Below the pieces are notes generated by a model, which saw only the letters and a program-made list of their open reading frames with translations, made no database searches and was not told the origin of the DNA. From assembly GCA_023460795.1 (NCBI GenBank), contig JAEWPC010000011.1:186001-250000 (forward strand): a stretch of DNA of 64,000 nt. The letters are read 5' to 3'. Both the position numbers and the translations under genes were made by a program. Below are positions 8,496 to 16,527 of the stretch, one piece after another (within the stretch, counting starts at the first letter, position 1; each line of letters starts with the position of its first letter). Source of the stretch: Bacillota bacterium (GTDB lineage Bacteria; Bacillota; Bacilli; Paenibacillales; Paenibacillaceae).

Positions 8496-8900
8496 TCATT
8501 CGTCTTTCTCTATGATAGCGGTGGCTGCCGCTATAGAGCGTTCATGCGTAATGGCGACGTGCACCCGGAGTGTCCGCCCCGCAAGGCCAAGCCTTGCGAG
8601 CGCCGAATCCGACAGCTTGCACACCGGCTTCCCAAGCTCGTCCGGCAACGATTCGATATCTTGGAAGCCGACCGCCGAACCGATTCCGCAGCCGAGCGCT
8701 TTGACGACCGCTTCCTTCATGGCGAATCTTCCGGCTACGAACTGGGTTCGTCGCTTGGGGGGCATGCCCCGCAACAGCTCGCACTCCCTAGCCGTCAGCA
8801 CTCTGGCCGCGAACCGTTCTCCGGCGGAACCGTCCAGCACGGCCGCGATCCGCTCCATCTCGACGACGTCGAGTCCGATTCCGACGATGGATGCTTTCAT
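8496..8900 (-). CDS. acpS: Holo-[acyl-carrier-protein] synthase
   Basis: Transfers 4'-phosphopantetheine from CoA to the serine of acyl carrier protein. The 134-residue form starting MKASIVGIGLDVVEMERI has the usual AcpS length; metal-binding Asp11 and Glu63 (FAMKEAVVKALG) are both present. A longer in-frame extension upstream would overlap nadE and has no family support, so the inner ATG was chosen. The start lies one base beyond the nadE stop, so acpS is the second gene of a nadE-acpS operon. Confidence 0.93.
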   Translation of the reverse strand: MKASIVGIGLDVVEMERIAAVLDGSAGERFAARVLTARECELLRGMPPKRRTQFVAGRFAMKEAVVKALGCGIGSAVGFQDIESLPDELGKPVCKLSDSALARLGLAGRTLRVHVAITHERSIAAATAIIEKDE

Positions 8901-8901
8901 C

Positions 8902-9717
8902 TTATATGCCCGGAATCGGCATCCGCTTATGCTCCGTGCGCGCATACCGCTGTTCAAGATTGTCCCGCGCTTTCGGATCGATCGACTTGCCTTCGAGATA
9001 GTCGCTGTTGTCCTCGTAGCTTACTCCGAGCTCCGCTTCGTCCGTCTGCCCTTCCCATAAGCCTGCCGTCGGCGCCTTGTCGACCACTTCCGCCGGCACG
9101 CCTAGCGCGCGGGCCAACTGGCGAATCTGGCGCTTATTCAACGTGCTGAGCGGCGTAACGTCAACCGCGCCGTCCCCCCACTTCGTGAAAAAGCCGGTCA
9201 AAGCCTCGGACGCATGGTCCGTGCCCACGACGAGCAAATTCATATCGAAGGCAAGCGCGTATTGGACGACCATCCTCGTGCGCGCCTTCACGTTGCCTTT
9301 GCCGCCGCGGCTTAAGTGCCTATGGATGCCGAGCGATTTGAACGCGTACTCCGTCTCTAGGGCGATCTCGTCCACGGCCTGCTCGATATTCGTCTCCGCT
9401 TTGTGCGTCAGTCCGAACGCTTCCGCTACCGCATAGCTATGCTGAATGTCTTCCTGCTCGCCGTAGGGCTGGAATACGCCGAGCGTGATATACTCCTTGC
9501 CGGTTTCCGCCGACAGCTCGTCCGTAGCCCGTTTGCACAACCCGGTCGCCACCGCGCTGTCGACGCCGCCGCTGATCGCGATAAGGAGTCCCGTCGCGCC
9601 TGCCTGCTTCACGTAGCTTTTCAGGAAGTCGACGCGTCTTCTAATCTCCTCGTTCACGTCGATCGTCGGTTTGACGCCCAGCTTGGATATAATTTGCTCT
9701 TGCAGACTCGTGTTCAT
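8902..9717 (-). CDS. nadE: NH3-dependent NAD+ synthetase
   Basis: Amidates nicotinic acid adenine dinucleotide to NAD+ using ammonia and ATP. The 271-residue protein has the ATP-pyrophosphatase loop SGGVDS at about 49-54 and the motif VVGTDHASEALTGFFTKWGDG typical of the ammonia-dependent class; there is no glutaminase domain. The start MNTSLQEQI was chosen because GGGGGAGA lies just upstream and it matches the family length. A terminator of the preceding gene lies just before it, so its own promoter must be in the 26 bases between or read-through occurs. Confidence 0.95.
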   Translation of the reverse strand: MNTSLQEQIISKLGVKPTIDVNEEIRRRVDFLKSYVKQAGATGLLIAISGGVDSAVATGLCKRATDELSAETGKEYITLGVFQPYGEQEDIQHSYAVAEAFGLTHKAETNIEQAVDEIALETEYAFKSLGIHRHLSRGGKGNVKARTRMVVQYALAFDMNLLVVGTDHASEALTGFFTKWGDGAVDVTPLSTLNKRQIRQLARALGVPAEVVDKAPTAGLWEGQTDEAELGVSYEDNSDYLEGKSIDPKARDNLEQRYARTEHKRMPIPGI

Positions 9718-9743
9718 TGGATCTCCCCCTGCACCCATGCATA

Positions 9744-9788
9744 ATAAAATATCCCGCGAACGCGGCGGTCTAGCCGCATCCCGGGATA
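9744..9788 (-). terminator. Rho-independent terminator of bacilliredoxin gene
   Basis: Stem TATCCCG/CGGGATA with an inner GCGGC/GCCGC hairpin, followed on the minus strand by TTTTAT. Confidence 0.85.
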
Positions 9789-9797
9789 CGAGGCCGA

Positions 9798-10232
9798 TTA
9801 ACGGCAATAACGATCGAATGCATCCGTCAAGTCCGCGGCGATGTCGCTCGCGCTGCGATTCTCGATCTGATGTCTCTCGATAAAGTGAACGAGCTCGCCG
9901 TCTTTAAGCAGCGCGATCGAAGGCGAAGACGGCGGATAAGGCAAGAAGTATTCCCGAGCTTTCGCGGTCGCTTCCTTGTCTTGTCCGGCGAATACCGTAA
10001 ACGTGTGATCCGGCAGCGCGTCGTGCTGAAGCGCCTCGGCTACGCCCGGACGGCATTGCCCTGCGGCGCAGCCGCACACGGAGTTAATCACGACGAGGGA
10101 CGTGCCCTTCGCGTTCGGAAGCTCGGCTTCCACTTCCTCCGGCGTTCTCAATTCCTTGATACCGAGCTTCGTAAGATCGTCGCGCATCGGTTGAATCATA
10201 TCCATCATATAGCGTTCGAAAGACATCGACAC
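9798..10232 (-). CDS. brxA: Bacilliredoxin, BrxA/BrxB (YphP/YqiW) family
   Basis: Thioredoxin-like protein that removes bacillithiol from S-bacillithiolated proteins. The start GTG giving MSMSFERYM matches Bacillus YphP and has GAGG eight bases upstream. The redox site is the unusual CGC motif (Cys53, Cys55; SVCGCAAG), with an extra Cys60 (GQCRPG) that I do not recall in YphP. VFAGQDKEATAKAREYF and PPSSPSIALLKDGELVHFIERH are hallmark segments of the family. BrxA versus BrxB cannot be settled without alignment. It is followed by its own terminator. Confidence 0.9.
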   Translation of the reverse strand: MSMSFERYMMDMIQPMRDDLTKLGIKELRTPEEVEAELPNAKGTSLVVINSVCGCAAGQCRPGVAEALQHDALPDHTFTVFAGQDKEATAKAREYFLPYPPSSPSIALLKDGELVHFIERHQIENRSASDIAADLTDAFDRYCR

Positions 10233-10317
10233 TACAATCGCCTCGCTTTCCACGAATAAGTTTGCAATTAATTATACCGCGCTGGCGCCGGCTGCGTCAA
10301 AAGGCGCTTGACAAGCA

Positions 10318-10353
10318 TAAAGCCGGGCCGCTAAGGTCTCCCCGCGGCCCGGC
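10318..10353 (-). terminator. Rho-independent terminator of the 138-aa hypothetical gene
   Basis: A 10-bp perfect stem GCCGGGCCGC/GCGGCCCGGC is followed on the minus strand by TTTAT. Confidence 0.85.
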
Positions 10354-10370
10354 TCCTCATCACTCACGCC

Positions 10371-10787
10371 TTACGGCTCATCCAATACTTCGGGTACCGG
10401 AAAGTACTCGTCGTCGTCGATGTCCTCCCTCGGAGAGGTCGTATGCGGCGGATGCATGAACAAAGCCGACGCCGGCGCGATCCCCTTCTCGAACAGAGCG
10501 CGATTCTCGCTCGTACGGAACCCGATATCCTTGTACGGATGCACCCACTGCTCTCCTGCCATAATCGATGGATCCGTCTCGCTGCTCCACTGTTCTAGCG
10601 GCGATTGCGGAGATTCGTAGTCGTGATCCCCGATCACGACCCCGTGCTCGTTGACGAACGGCTCCCGCGGCCCCCGGTTGTCGCGGTGTTCCGCCCGAAA
10701 TTCAATTTCGAACGGGTCGAGCTCGGATTCGTCACGGCTTTGGACCGGCTTCACGTTCGCGTAGGATGGATGAGTATCGTGGTTCAT
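10371..10787 (-). CDS. Acidic hypothetical protein, possibly DUF3905 family
   Basis: A 138-residue hydrophilic, acidic protein rich in Asp, Glu, His and Pro, with the conserved-looking segment EQWVHPYKDIGFRTSENRALFEKG at about 78-101. It resembles the DUF3905 proteins of Bacillus in that segment, but I recall that family only loosely. There is no signal peptide or membrane segment. It follows a 41-residue ORF by 28 bases and ends at a terminator, so the two form a small operon. No function can be given. Confidence 0.55.
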   Translation of the reverse strand: MNHDTHPSYANVKPVQSRDESELDPFEIEFRAEHRDNRGPREPFVNEHGVVIGDHDYESPQSPLEQWSSETDPSIMAGEQWVHPYKDIGFRTSENRALFEKGIAPASALFMHPPHTTSPREDIDDDEYFPVPEVLDEP

Positions 10788-10815
10788 ATCATCCAGCGGC
10801 GTTACGCCGTTACCG

Positions 10816-10941
10816 TTACGTTGACGGTCGATTCGGTCCGTCCAGCTTTTTGTCGTATCCGGGAGATGTCGGCGAACGATCTTTGCTCACTTGGCCTGCG
10901 GATTTCGGAGCGGACCGACCGCGGTTGTTGGACTCCGTCAT
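10816..10941 (-). CDS. Small hydrophilic protein, 41 aa (unknown)
   Basis: A short gene starting MTESNNRGRSAPKSAG with a strong AAGGAGG nine bases before the ATG and a TAA stop. The product is Lys, Arg, Ser, Pro and Gly rich and ends in GYDKKLDGPNRPST, with no hydrophobic core. It looks like the minor small spore proteins of Bacillales in composition and size, but this is only a resemblance. It is first in a two-gene unit with the acidic 138-residue protein. The strong ribosome site is the main argument that it is real. Confidence 0.6.
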   Translation of the reverse strand: MTESNNRGRSAPKSAGQVSKDRSPTSPGYDKKLDGPNRPST

Positions 10942-10997
10942 GGAAGCATCCTCCTTGGTTGGATGTATCCCCCGTAGTGTATCCCTTATGTGACCGT

Positions 10998-12680
10998 TTA
11001 TCCGCTATTTCGCTCGATATTCCACCAACATTGCCGGCCCGGCTTACAGAAAGATACGATGATCGTCGTTCCTTCCCCGGGTAATGACTCCACGTGTATT
11101 TTGCCGTTGTGCCGTTCGACGATGCTTAAGCAAAGCGACAGCCCGAGTCCCGTGCCGCTCACTTTCGTCGTATAGAAAGGCTCGAAGAGCCGCTCCTGTT
11201 TCTCTCTGGAAATGCCGATGCCCGAGTCGATGACTCGCAATTGGACAACGTCCTGCAGGTTAATCGTCTCGATCCTCAGCACGCCTTTATCGTTCATCGC
11301 TTCCATTCCGTTGCGTGCCAGATTGAGAATCAATTGCTTGATTTCTTTGCCGCTCAGCTCCAACGGCTCCATGTTGTCGCATAGCTTCGCTTCGAACACC
11401 TGTCCCCGCATGTTGGCGTCGGCCCATATAAGCGGGATAACGTCGTTCAGCAGATCATTCAGATTGCCCGATTCCTTCTCGACGATCCGGTTCTGCGCGA
11501 GCGATAGGAAGTCGTTAATAATCCCGTTGGCGCGATCCAGCTCGTCTAGAATAATCCGATAATAAGTCTCCTGCTCCGCATTGCCGCGTTCGCTAAGCAG
11601 CTGGACGAACCCTCGGATGACCGCCATCGGGTTGCGAATCTCGTGCGTAATGCTCGCGGCCATCTGTCCGACGAGGCTCAGCCGCTCCATCCGCCCGACC
11701 TCGTCCTTTAATCGCTCCAGTTCCGTAATGTCCTGGCCGACATGCAGGATGCCTTCCAGCCGATCCGAAGGCAATTCCGCGATTCTGCACGTCACGGTGT
11801 AGAACGTCCTTCCGCGAAAACGAACGATATCCGTCACTTTCTCCTCGCCTTGCATGACCCTCGCGACCGGGGTCTCGTCGACCGACATCTCTCGGTTCGC
11901 GTAGATGGCGGCAACATCTTGGCCGATCAGATCCCTCCTCGTCAACGGGTGCATCTGCTTCAGCGCCTCTTCGTTAATTCGGGTCAATACGCCGTTCGAA
12001 TCGAACACCGCGACGGAAAGCGGCGTATGATCGATCAACAGCTGCAACCTATGCATCTCGTTCAAATACTTCTGCGAGACGACGCGAAGCTGCGATTGCA
12101 TGCGGACTCTCTCGAAAGTTAGCTCCGCTAGATGCGCCGTACCGTAAGTAACGAACAAATAAGCAACGGCGTAAAATACGACCATCATAATGTTGTAGTG
12201 AAGATTCGTGCTTGTATGAGTGGCTAAGGTGACTATATTCGCGGCGATAAAGAACGCAAAAGGGATGACGCTCAGGATAATCACTTGCTTCATGCGTTCC
12301 GTGTAATCTCGTAGATGGAATGAGACGGTTTTGGTGAAAAGGAGGGGCAGGAACGCCAGCAGGAAGAAGCCCAGCTTGGCATACTCCCATAGATCGTCAT
12401 ATTGGGGGATGCGCAAAGCGATATAGAGAACCGTCAACAGAGCCGCTGCCGGTATGCCTCCGTACAAGGAGCCGATAAGCAGCATGGCCGAGCGCAAATC
12501 GAAAGTCTGGCCGTGTTCGCCGATCTTCGTATACTCGAACGTTAACACCATGGTAATCCCGCAGGCGATGCCTATGAACAAGGGGGCATAACGGGTACGT
12601 TCGGGCCGGTCGTACCAGATCATGAACAGGAATACGGGAAGGAGAGCGATCAAAGTTTGCAGCAACGTGTCCTTCCACAT
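10998..12680 (-). CDS. Orphan sensor histidine kinase (5TM-LYT, PAS, HisKA, HATPase)
   Basis: A 560-residue membrane kinase. A 5TM LytS-like sensor with SLYGGIPAAALLTVLY occupies about 1-185, a PAS domain about 205-315, HisKA with His near 346 (SITHEIRNPMAVIRGF), and HATPase ending SGTGLGLSLCLSIVERH near 510. The HEIRNP box and architecture resemble the sporulation-initiation type kinases of Bacillales that feed Spo0F/Spo0A. There is no response regulator next to it. The start MWKDTLL was chosen because GGGAGG lies ten bases upstream; the longer form has no site. Its target is unknown. Confidence 0.87.
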   Translation of the reverse strand: MWKDTLLQTLIALLPVFLFMIWYDRPERTRYAPLFIGIACGITMVLTFEYTKIGEHGQTFDLRSAMLLIGSLYGGIPAAALLTVLYIALRIPQYDDLWEYAKLGFFLLAFLPLLFTKTVSFHLRDYTERMKQVIILSVIPFAFFIAANIVTLATHTSTNLHYNIMMVVFYAVAYLFVTYGTAHLAELTFERVRMQSQLRVVSQKYLNEMHRLQLLIDHTPLSVAVFDSNGVLTRINEEALKQMHPLTRRDLIGQDVAAIYANREMSVDETPVARVMQGEEKVTDIVRFRGRTFYTVTCRIAELPSDRLEGILHVGQDITELERLKDEVGRMERLSLVGQMAASITHEIRNPMAVIRGFVQLLSERGNAEQETYYRIILDELDRANGIINDFLSLAQNRIVEKESGNLNDLLNDVIPLIWADANMRGQVFEAKLCDNMEPLELSGKEIKQLILNLARNGMEAMNDKGVLRIETINLQDVVQLRVIDSGIGISREKQERLFEPFYTTKVSGTGLGLSLCLSIVERHNGKIHVESLPGEGTTIIVSFCKPGRQCWWNIERNSG

Positions 12681-12858
12681 CCATGAGCGACCTCCCTGAG
12701 ATGAACGATATATCGTTAGCGGCATTTTTTGCCGGGAAACGGCGATTTTCGGAGAATAATACCATTAGTAAAACACATTTGCCCGATGGTTACAATAAAC
12801 ATCGGAAGGCAATATAGGGTATACTTGTACTAGCTTAAGCATAATTGAGGTTATTACG

Positions 12859-14148
12859 ATGGCATATGACGTCATTATTATCGGCGCCGGCTCTTCCGGC
12901 TTGATGGCCGGCATATCGGCGAGCGAGGGCGGCGCGAAAGTGCTGCTTCTCGACAAAGGAGACAAGCTCGGCCGCAAGCTCGGAATCTCCGGAGGCGGTC
13001 GCTGCAACGTTACGAATATGAAGGAGCTGGACGAGCTCATCAAGCATATTCCCGGCAACGGCCGATTTCTGTACAGTGCTCTCTCCACGTTCGGCAACCG
13101 CGATATTATCGCCTTTTTCGAACAGATGGGCATAGAATTGAAGGAAGAAGACAATGGCAGAATGTTCCCGGTGTCGGATAAAGCGAAGACGGTCGTGGAC
13201 GCGCTGGTGAACAAGGTGCGCGAGCAAGGCGTCACCATTAAGGTAAATAGCCCGGTAGACGAAGTATTGTACGAGGACGGCCGGGCGGCCGGTGTTCGTC
13301 TGCAGACGGGAGAAGTCGTACGCGGACGAGCCGTCATCGTTGCCGTCGGCGGCAAGTCCGTCCCGCATACCGGATCTACGGGGGACGGTTACGCATGGGC
13401 GGAGAGAGCCGGTCATTCGATTACGGAGCTGTTCCCTACCGAAGTGCCGCTAACGTCGAAGGAACCGTTCATTAAGAGCCGAATGCTGCAAGGGCTCTCG
13501 TTACGGGACGTCGGCCTTACGATCTGGAACGAGAAGGGGAAGAAAATCATCACGCACGAGGGCGATATGATTTTCACCCACTTCGGGATTTCGGGTCCTA
13601 TCGCGCTTCGGTGCAGCCAGTTCGTCGTCAAGCAGCTGAAGCGCGTCGGCAAAGGCGATGGCGGCGGGAGCGGCACGGTACTGGCGACGATCGATCTGCT
13701 GCCAAGACTTAGCGCAGAAGAGATCTATAACGAGACCTACGAGCTCTCTCGCAACGAATCGAAGAAAGCGATCAAGAACGTGCTGAAAGGCTACTTCCCC
13801 GAGCGAATGCTGCCTCTCTTGTTCGAGCGCGCGGGGCTCAAGGAAGATCTCACGTTCGACAGCTTGCCGAAGCAAGCTTGGAGCGAATTGGCCCGAATCG
13901 CCAAAGCTTTCCCGGTCGAGGTGAATGGTACGCTGTCGATCGAAGAAGCTTTCGTTACCGGCGGAGGCGTCAACCTGAAGGAAGTCGATCCCCGCACGAT
14001 GGAATCGAAGCTGATGTCGGGCTTGTATTTCTGCGGCGAAATATTGGACGTTCACGGATACACGGGCGGATACAATATAACGGCAGCGTTCTCGACCGGA
14101 TATACGGCGGGCAAGAACGCGGCGGAGCAAGCGATGGGGCTTGCTTAA
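12859..14148 (+). CDS. NAD(P)/FAD-dependent oxidoreductase, BaiN/HI0933 family
   Basis: A 429-residue flavoprotein. The dinucleotide-binding motif IIIGAGSSGLMAG is at about residues 5-17, the family block DKLGRKLGISGGGRCNVTN at about 35-53, and the C-terminal FAD-binding block GLYFCGEILDVHGYTGGYNITAAFSTGYTAG near 390-420. The second and third blocks define the HI0933/YtfP/BaiN family, whose physiological reaction is mostly unknown. GAGG precedes the ATG. It is transcribed divergently from the orphan kinase and is monocistronic. Confidence 0.92.
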   Translation: MAYDVIIIGAGSSGLMAGISASEGGAKVLLLDKGDKLGRKLGISGGGRCNVTNMKELDELIKHIPGNGRFLYSALSTFGNRDIIAFFEQMGIELKEEDNGRMFPVSDKAKTVVDALVNKVREQGVTIKVNSPVDEVLYEDGRAAGVRLQTGEVVRGRAVIVAVGGKSVPHTGSTGDGYAWAERAGHSITELFPTEVPLTSKEPFIKSRMLQGLSLRDVGLTIWNEKGKKIITHEGDMIFTHFGISGPIALRCSQFVVKQLKRVGKGDGGGSGTVLATIDLLPRLSAEEIYNETYELSRNESKKAIKNVLKGYFPERMLPLLFERAGLKEDLTFDSLPKQAWSELARIAKAFPVEVNGTLSIEEAFVTGGGVNLKEVDPRTMESKLMSGLYFCGEILDVHGYTGGYNITAAFSTGYTAGKNAAEQAMGLA

Positions 14149-14155
14149 CCTATAG

Positions 14156-14200
14156 AACGGCCCTGCTTCCATCCCAATGGAGGCAAGGCCGTTTGTATTT
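14156..14200 (+). terminator. Terminator after the BaiN-like gene
   Basis: Imperfect stem AACGGCC...TGC..CCAT with its complement, loop CCCA, then TTTGTATTTT. It may also serve the convergent gene. Confidence 0.8.
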
Positions 14201-14210
14201 TCGCAGCTTA

Positions 14211-14591
14211 TTATTTCGCGTCGAAATGATCGTACGAACCGCCGTCCGTAATGAACGCTTCATCGTCCGAGCGTTCTTCGGAGGCGTTGCTTAGCCCCCG
14301 ATAATGATCCTCCCAATCCTCGTTCACCGTGTGCGCCGGAATCGGAATCGTGTCCATGTTGTAGGCGACGTCGGTAACGACGACCGCCTCTGCCGGAGCA
14401 TGCTCCATCAACTGCCCGGCATAACACTGCACGATTTCGAGCGCCGACGTCAAATCCTCGTTATGTACGTGAATATGCAGCCGCCCTCCTTCGTGAAGCT
14501 GAGGCTCGTAACCGAGCTCTTCAAGGGTAACGCCCGCTAGACGGGCTTGCTGCTCATCGGGGAATTGGAAAAGCAATGCGGCGTGGCTCAT
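14211..14591 (-). CDS. Hypothetical protein, 126 aa
   Basis: Unrecognised soluble protein. The N-terminal 75 residues (ALLFQFPDEQQARLAGVTLEELGYEPQ, then GGRLHIHVHNEDLTSALEIVQ) look like a small ferredoxin-like alpha/beta domain, similar in layout to ACT or NIL domains. The C-terminus (about 85-126) is acidic and probably disordered. GGAG lies eight bases before the ATG. It is 66 bases downstream of the DUF1835 gene with no terminator between, so co-transcription is likely. Confidence 0.6.
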   Translation of the reverse strand: MSHAALLFQFPDEQQARLAGVTLEELGYEPQLHEGGRLHIHVHNEDLTSALEIVQCYAGQLMEHAPAEAVVVTDVAYNMDTIPIPAHTVNEDWEDHYRGLSNASEERSDDEAFITDGGSYDHFDAK

Positions 14592-14657
14592 CGGCTCATC
14601 TCTCCGTTCCTGATCAGTGAATACATTCCCGGATAGGATTACCTTGGGGGCTGCCGG

Positions 14658-15542
14658 TTATGCGCCCAGCTCGTTGTCCGCCATGATTTCGTTCGCAAGA
14701 CGGGGAGCCGTCGTCTTCCCCGCAACCACATTCCTGCCGGCTTCCGTTAGGAGTACGGTTCCGGACGGCTCGATGCGGACCATCGGAGGCTCGCAAGCGG
14801 CCAAGACGTCGAGGATTCGCCAATACTGCAGATCGCCCATGCCGAATAGCGGGCATCGCTCGGACACCCTCGCGAACAGCTTGTATTTGGATAAGCTTTG
14901 ATCGGTCTGTTCGCCGAGCAGCGTCAGCGTCAGTCGCTCGACAAGCCCTAGGCCGTCCTGTCCAGGCTGCCGCTTCAGGTGCCAACCAAGCGCGGATGCC
15001 GTCTCGGGAATATTCGCCCCGCTGGACTCGATCCACCTCTCGACCGCAGCGAAATCGAGCTTCGCGTACGCATTCCAAGCCGCGGCCAACCCGGCGATAT
15101 CGGCCACCTTCAATGGACGGCGATGATGTTGCCAACGCTCGAGCAGTTGTTCGTTCGTATAAGGGCCTGCCGGAAGCCTAACAAGCTCTAGCTTTATTCC
15201 GTTAAGGTCCGCGACGGTTGCTGCCACGTGGCATAGCTTCATTAATATAGCGTGGTCGAACAGATCGGGATCGACCCATATCGCGATTCTCATCCCGCTG
15301 TGCAACGCTAAATCATAGACTCGATTCTGCTTGTCCGCGTAATCGATATATTCGTGCTTCGGAATGCCGTAACGCTCGCTAAGCCAATCTGCCCGAACCG
15401 CAAGCTCGGCAGCCAACGGACCTGCCGTGTAAATCTCTCGCCATACGAGAACCCGACCCTCGAGCGACGACGTTCGCAATTGGTCACCCACGATGTCCCC
15501 GTTGACGATATGAAGAACGCTGTTTGCCGATGAATCGCTCAT
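14658..15542 (-). CDS. DUF1835 domain-containing protein
   Basis: A 294-residue protein with an N-terminal DUF1835 domain (about 8-130: LHIVNGDIVGDQLR, VLVWREIYTAGP, IAIWVDPDLFDHAILMKLCH). The C-terminal half carries the helical DUF3658-like part seen in related proteins. The function of the family is unknown. The reading frame stays open far upstream, through the SDR gene, but that part is antisense-frame noise; the ATG overlapping the SDR stop (ATGA) is the sensible start. It is probably co-translated with the SDR. Confidence 0.75.
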   Translation of the reverse strand: MSDSSANSVLHIVNGDIVGDQLRTSSLEGRVLVWREIYTAGPLAAELAVRADWLSERYGIPKHEYIDYADKQNRVYDLALHSGMRIAIWVDPDLFDHAILMKLCHVAATVADLNGIKLELVRLPAGPYTNEQLLERWQHHRRPLKVADIAGLAAAWNAYAKLDFAAVERWIESSGANIPETASALGWHLKRQPGQDGLGLVERLTLTLLGEQTDQSLSKYKLFARVSERCPLFGMGDLQYWRILDVLAACEPPMVRIEPSGTVLLTEAGRNVVAGKTTAPRLANEIMADNELGA

Positions 15543-16399
15543 CGTCTCTTCACCCCCATCGCTTTGAGCGCCATGCGCTCGATGATCCCCCATGGAAGCC
15601 ATTGCTTCGCCCGCAACGTCTTCTTCTCGCTGCTCGTCGGTTGGTAACGAAGCTTCGGTTTGCTGTCGCTGATCGCGCGCCATATCGATTCCGCCACGCG
15701 AGCCGGATCTCCCCCGCTCGCCGCCGTATGCTCGAAAATCGGCTTTAACCGAGCGTAGTAGCCATGATAAGCAGACTCGGCGGACGGCTCTTGCAACGTA
15801 TCTATGCTTTTCCTCCAGATCGCCGTCCGATAAGGTCCGGCTTCTATTAAGCTGACGCCGATGCCGAACCCCGCCAGCTCCAGACGAAGCGACTCCCCGA
15901 ACCCTTCCACCGCATGCTTGGACGCGACGTATGGAGCAAGCGCAGGAAATCCGACCCGGCCGCTGACGCTGCTGATCAATACGATTCTGCCCGATCTCTG
16001 CTCGCGCATCATCGGCAGCACCGCCTGCGTCATGGCAACGAGCCCGAACACGTTCGTCTCGAACTGTTCGCGCCAGCGTTCGAGCGGCACCTCTTCGATG
16101 AAGCCTCCGGCCGCGAAGCCCGCGTTGTTCACGAGCGCGTCGAGCCGTCCCTGCCGCCGGCAAATCGCCTCGACCGCTTGCGCGATTTGCCCGGATTCGG
16201 TGACGTCCAACTGAAGCGGCGTAACTTGATTGGCGACGCCTCGCACGGTTGCTTCCTTCATCAAACCTTCGCTTCTACTCGAGTCTCGCAACCCCGCGTA
16301 GACGACCCAGCCTTTTTCCGCCAGGAGCAACGCCGTTAACATCCCGAAGCCGCTTCCCGCTCCCGTCACCAACGCTACTTTACGCTTGTCAGCTTGCAT
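15539..16399 (-). CDS. Short-chain dehydrogenase/reductase (SDR)
   Basis: A classical SDR oxidoreductase of about 286 residues. Cofactor motif TGAGSGFG at about 13-20, NNAG near 90, the catalytic Ser (ISSVSG) near 140 and YVASK near 157-161 are all present. The Arg after the first strand (GLRDSS) is compatible with NADP(H). Substrate unknown; similar sequences are annotated as sterol- or retinol-type dehydrogenases without proof. The ATG with GGAG eight bases upstream was preferred over two preceding GTG codons. Confidence 0.88.
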   Translation of the reverse strand: MQADKRKVALVTGAGSGFGMLTALLLAEKGWVVYAGLRDSSRSEGLMKEATVRGVANQVTPLQLDVTESGQIAQAVEAICRRQGRLDALVNNAGFAAGGFIEEVPLERWREQFETNVFGLVAMTQAVLPMMREQRSGRIVLISSVSGRVGFPALAPYVASKHAVEGFGESLRLELAGFGIGVSLIEAGPYRTAIWRKSIDTLQEPSAESAYHGYYARLKPIFEHTAASGGDPARVAESIWRAISDSKPKLRYQPTSSEKKTLRAKQWLPWGIIERMALKAMGVKRR

Positions 16400-16434
16400 C
16401 GTCACCACTCCGCTCTGAACTGGGGGAATAAGTT

Positions 16435-16477
16435 AAAAAGCCTCCTCCCGGTTACCGGCCGGGAAATGCGGAGGCTT
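16435..16477 (-). terminator. Rho-independent terminator of xylB
   Basis: Outer stem AAGCCTCC/GGAGGCTT with an inner CCCGG/CCGGG stem, followed on the minus strand by TTTTT. Confidence 0.88.
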
Positions 16478-16527
16478 CGCGGAAAAGGGAGGCACCCGTT
16501 TCCATATTGCTATTGTAGCGTAATAGA

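Noticed and set aside
14658..16163. A 501-codon minus-strand frame as one gene
   Set aside because: Its first 200 codons lie out of frame across the SDR gene and look random; only the DUF1835 part is protein-like and has its own ATGA start.
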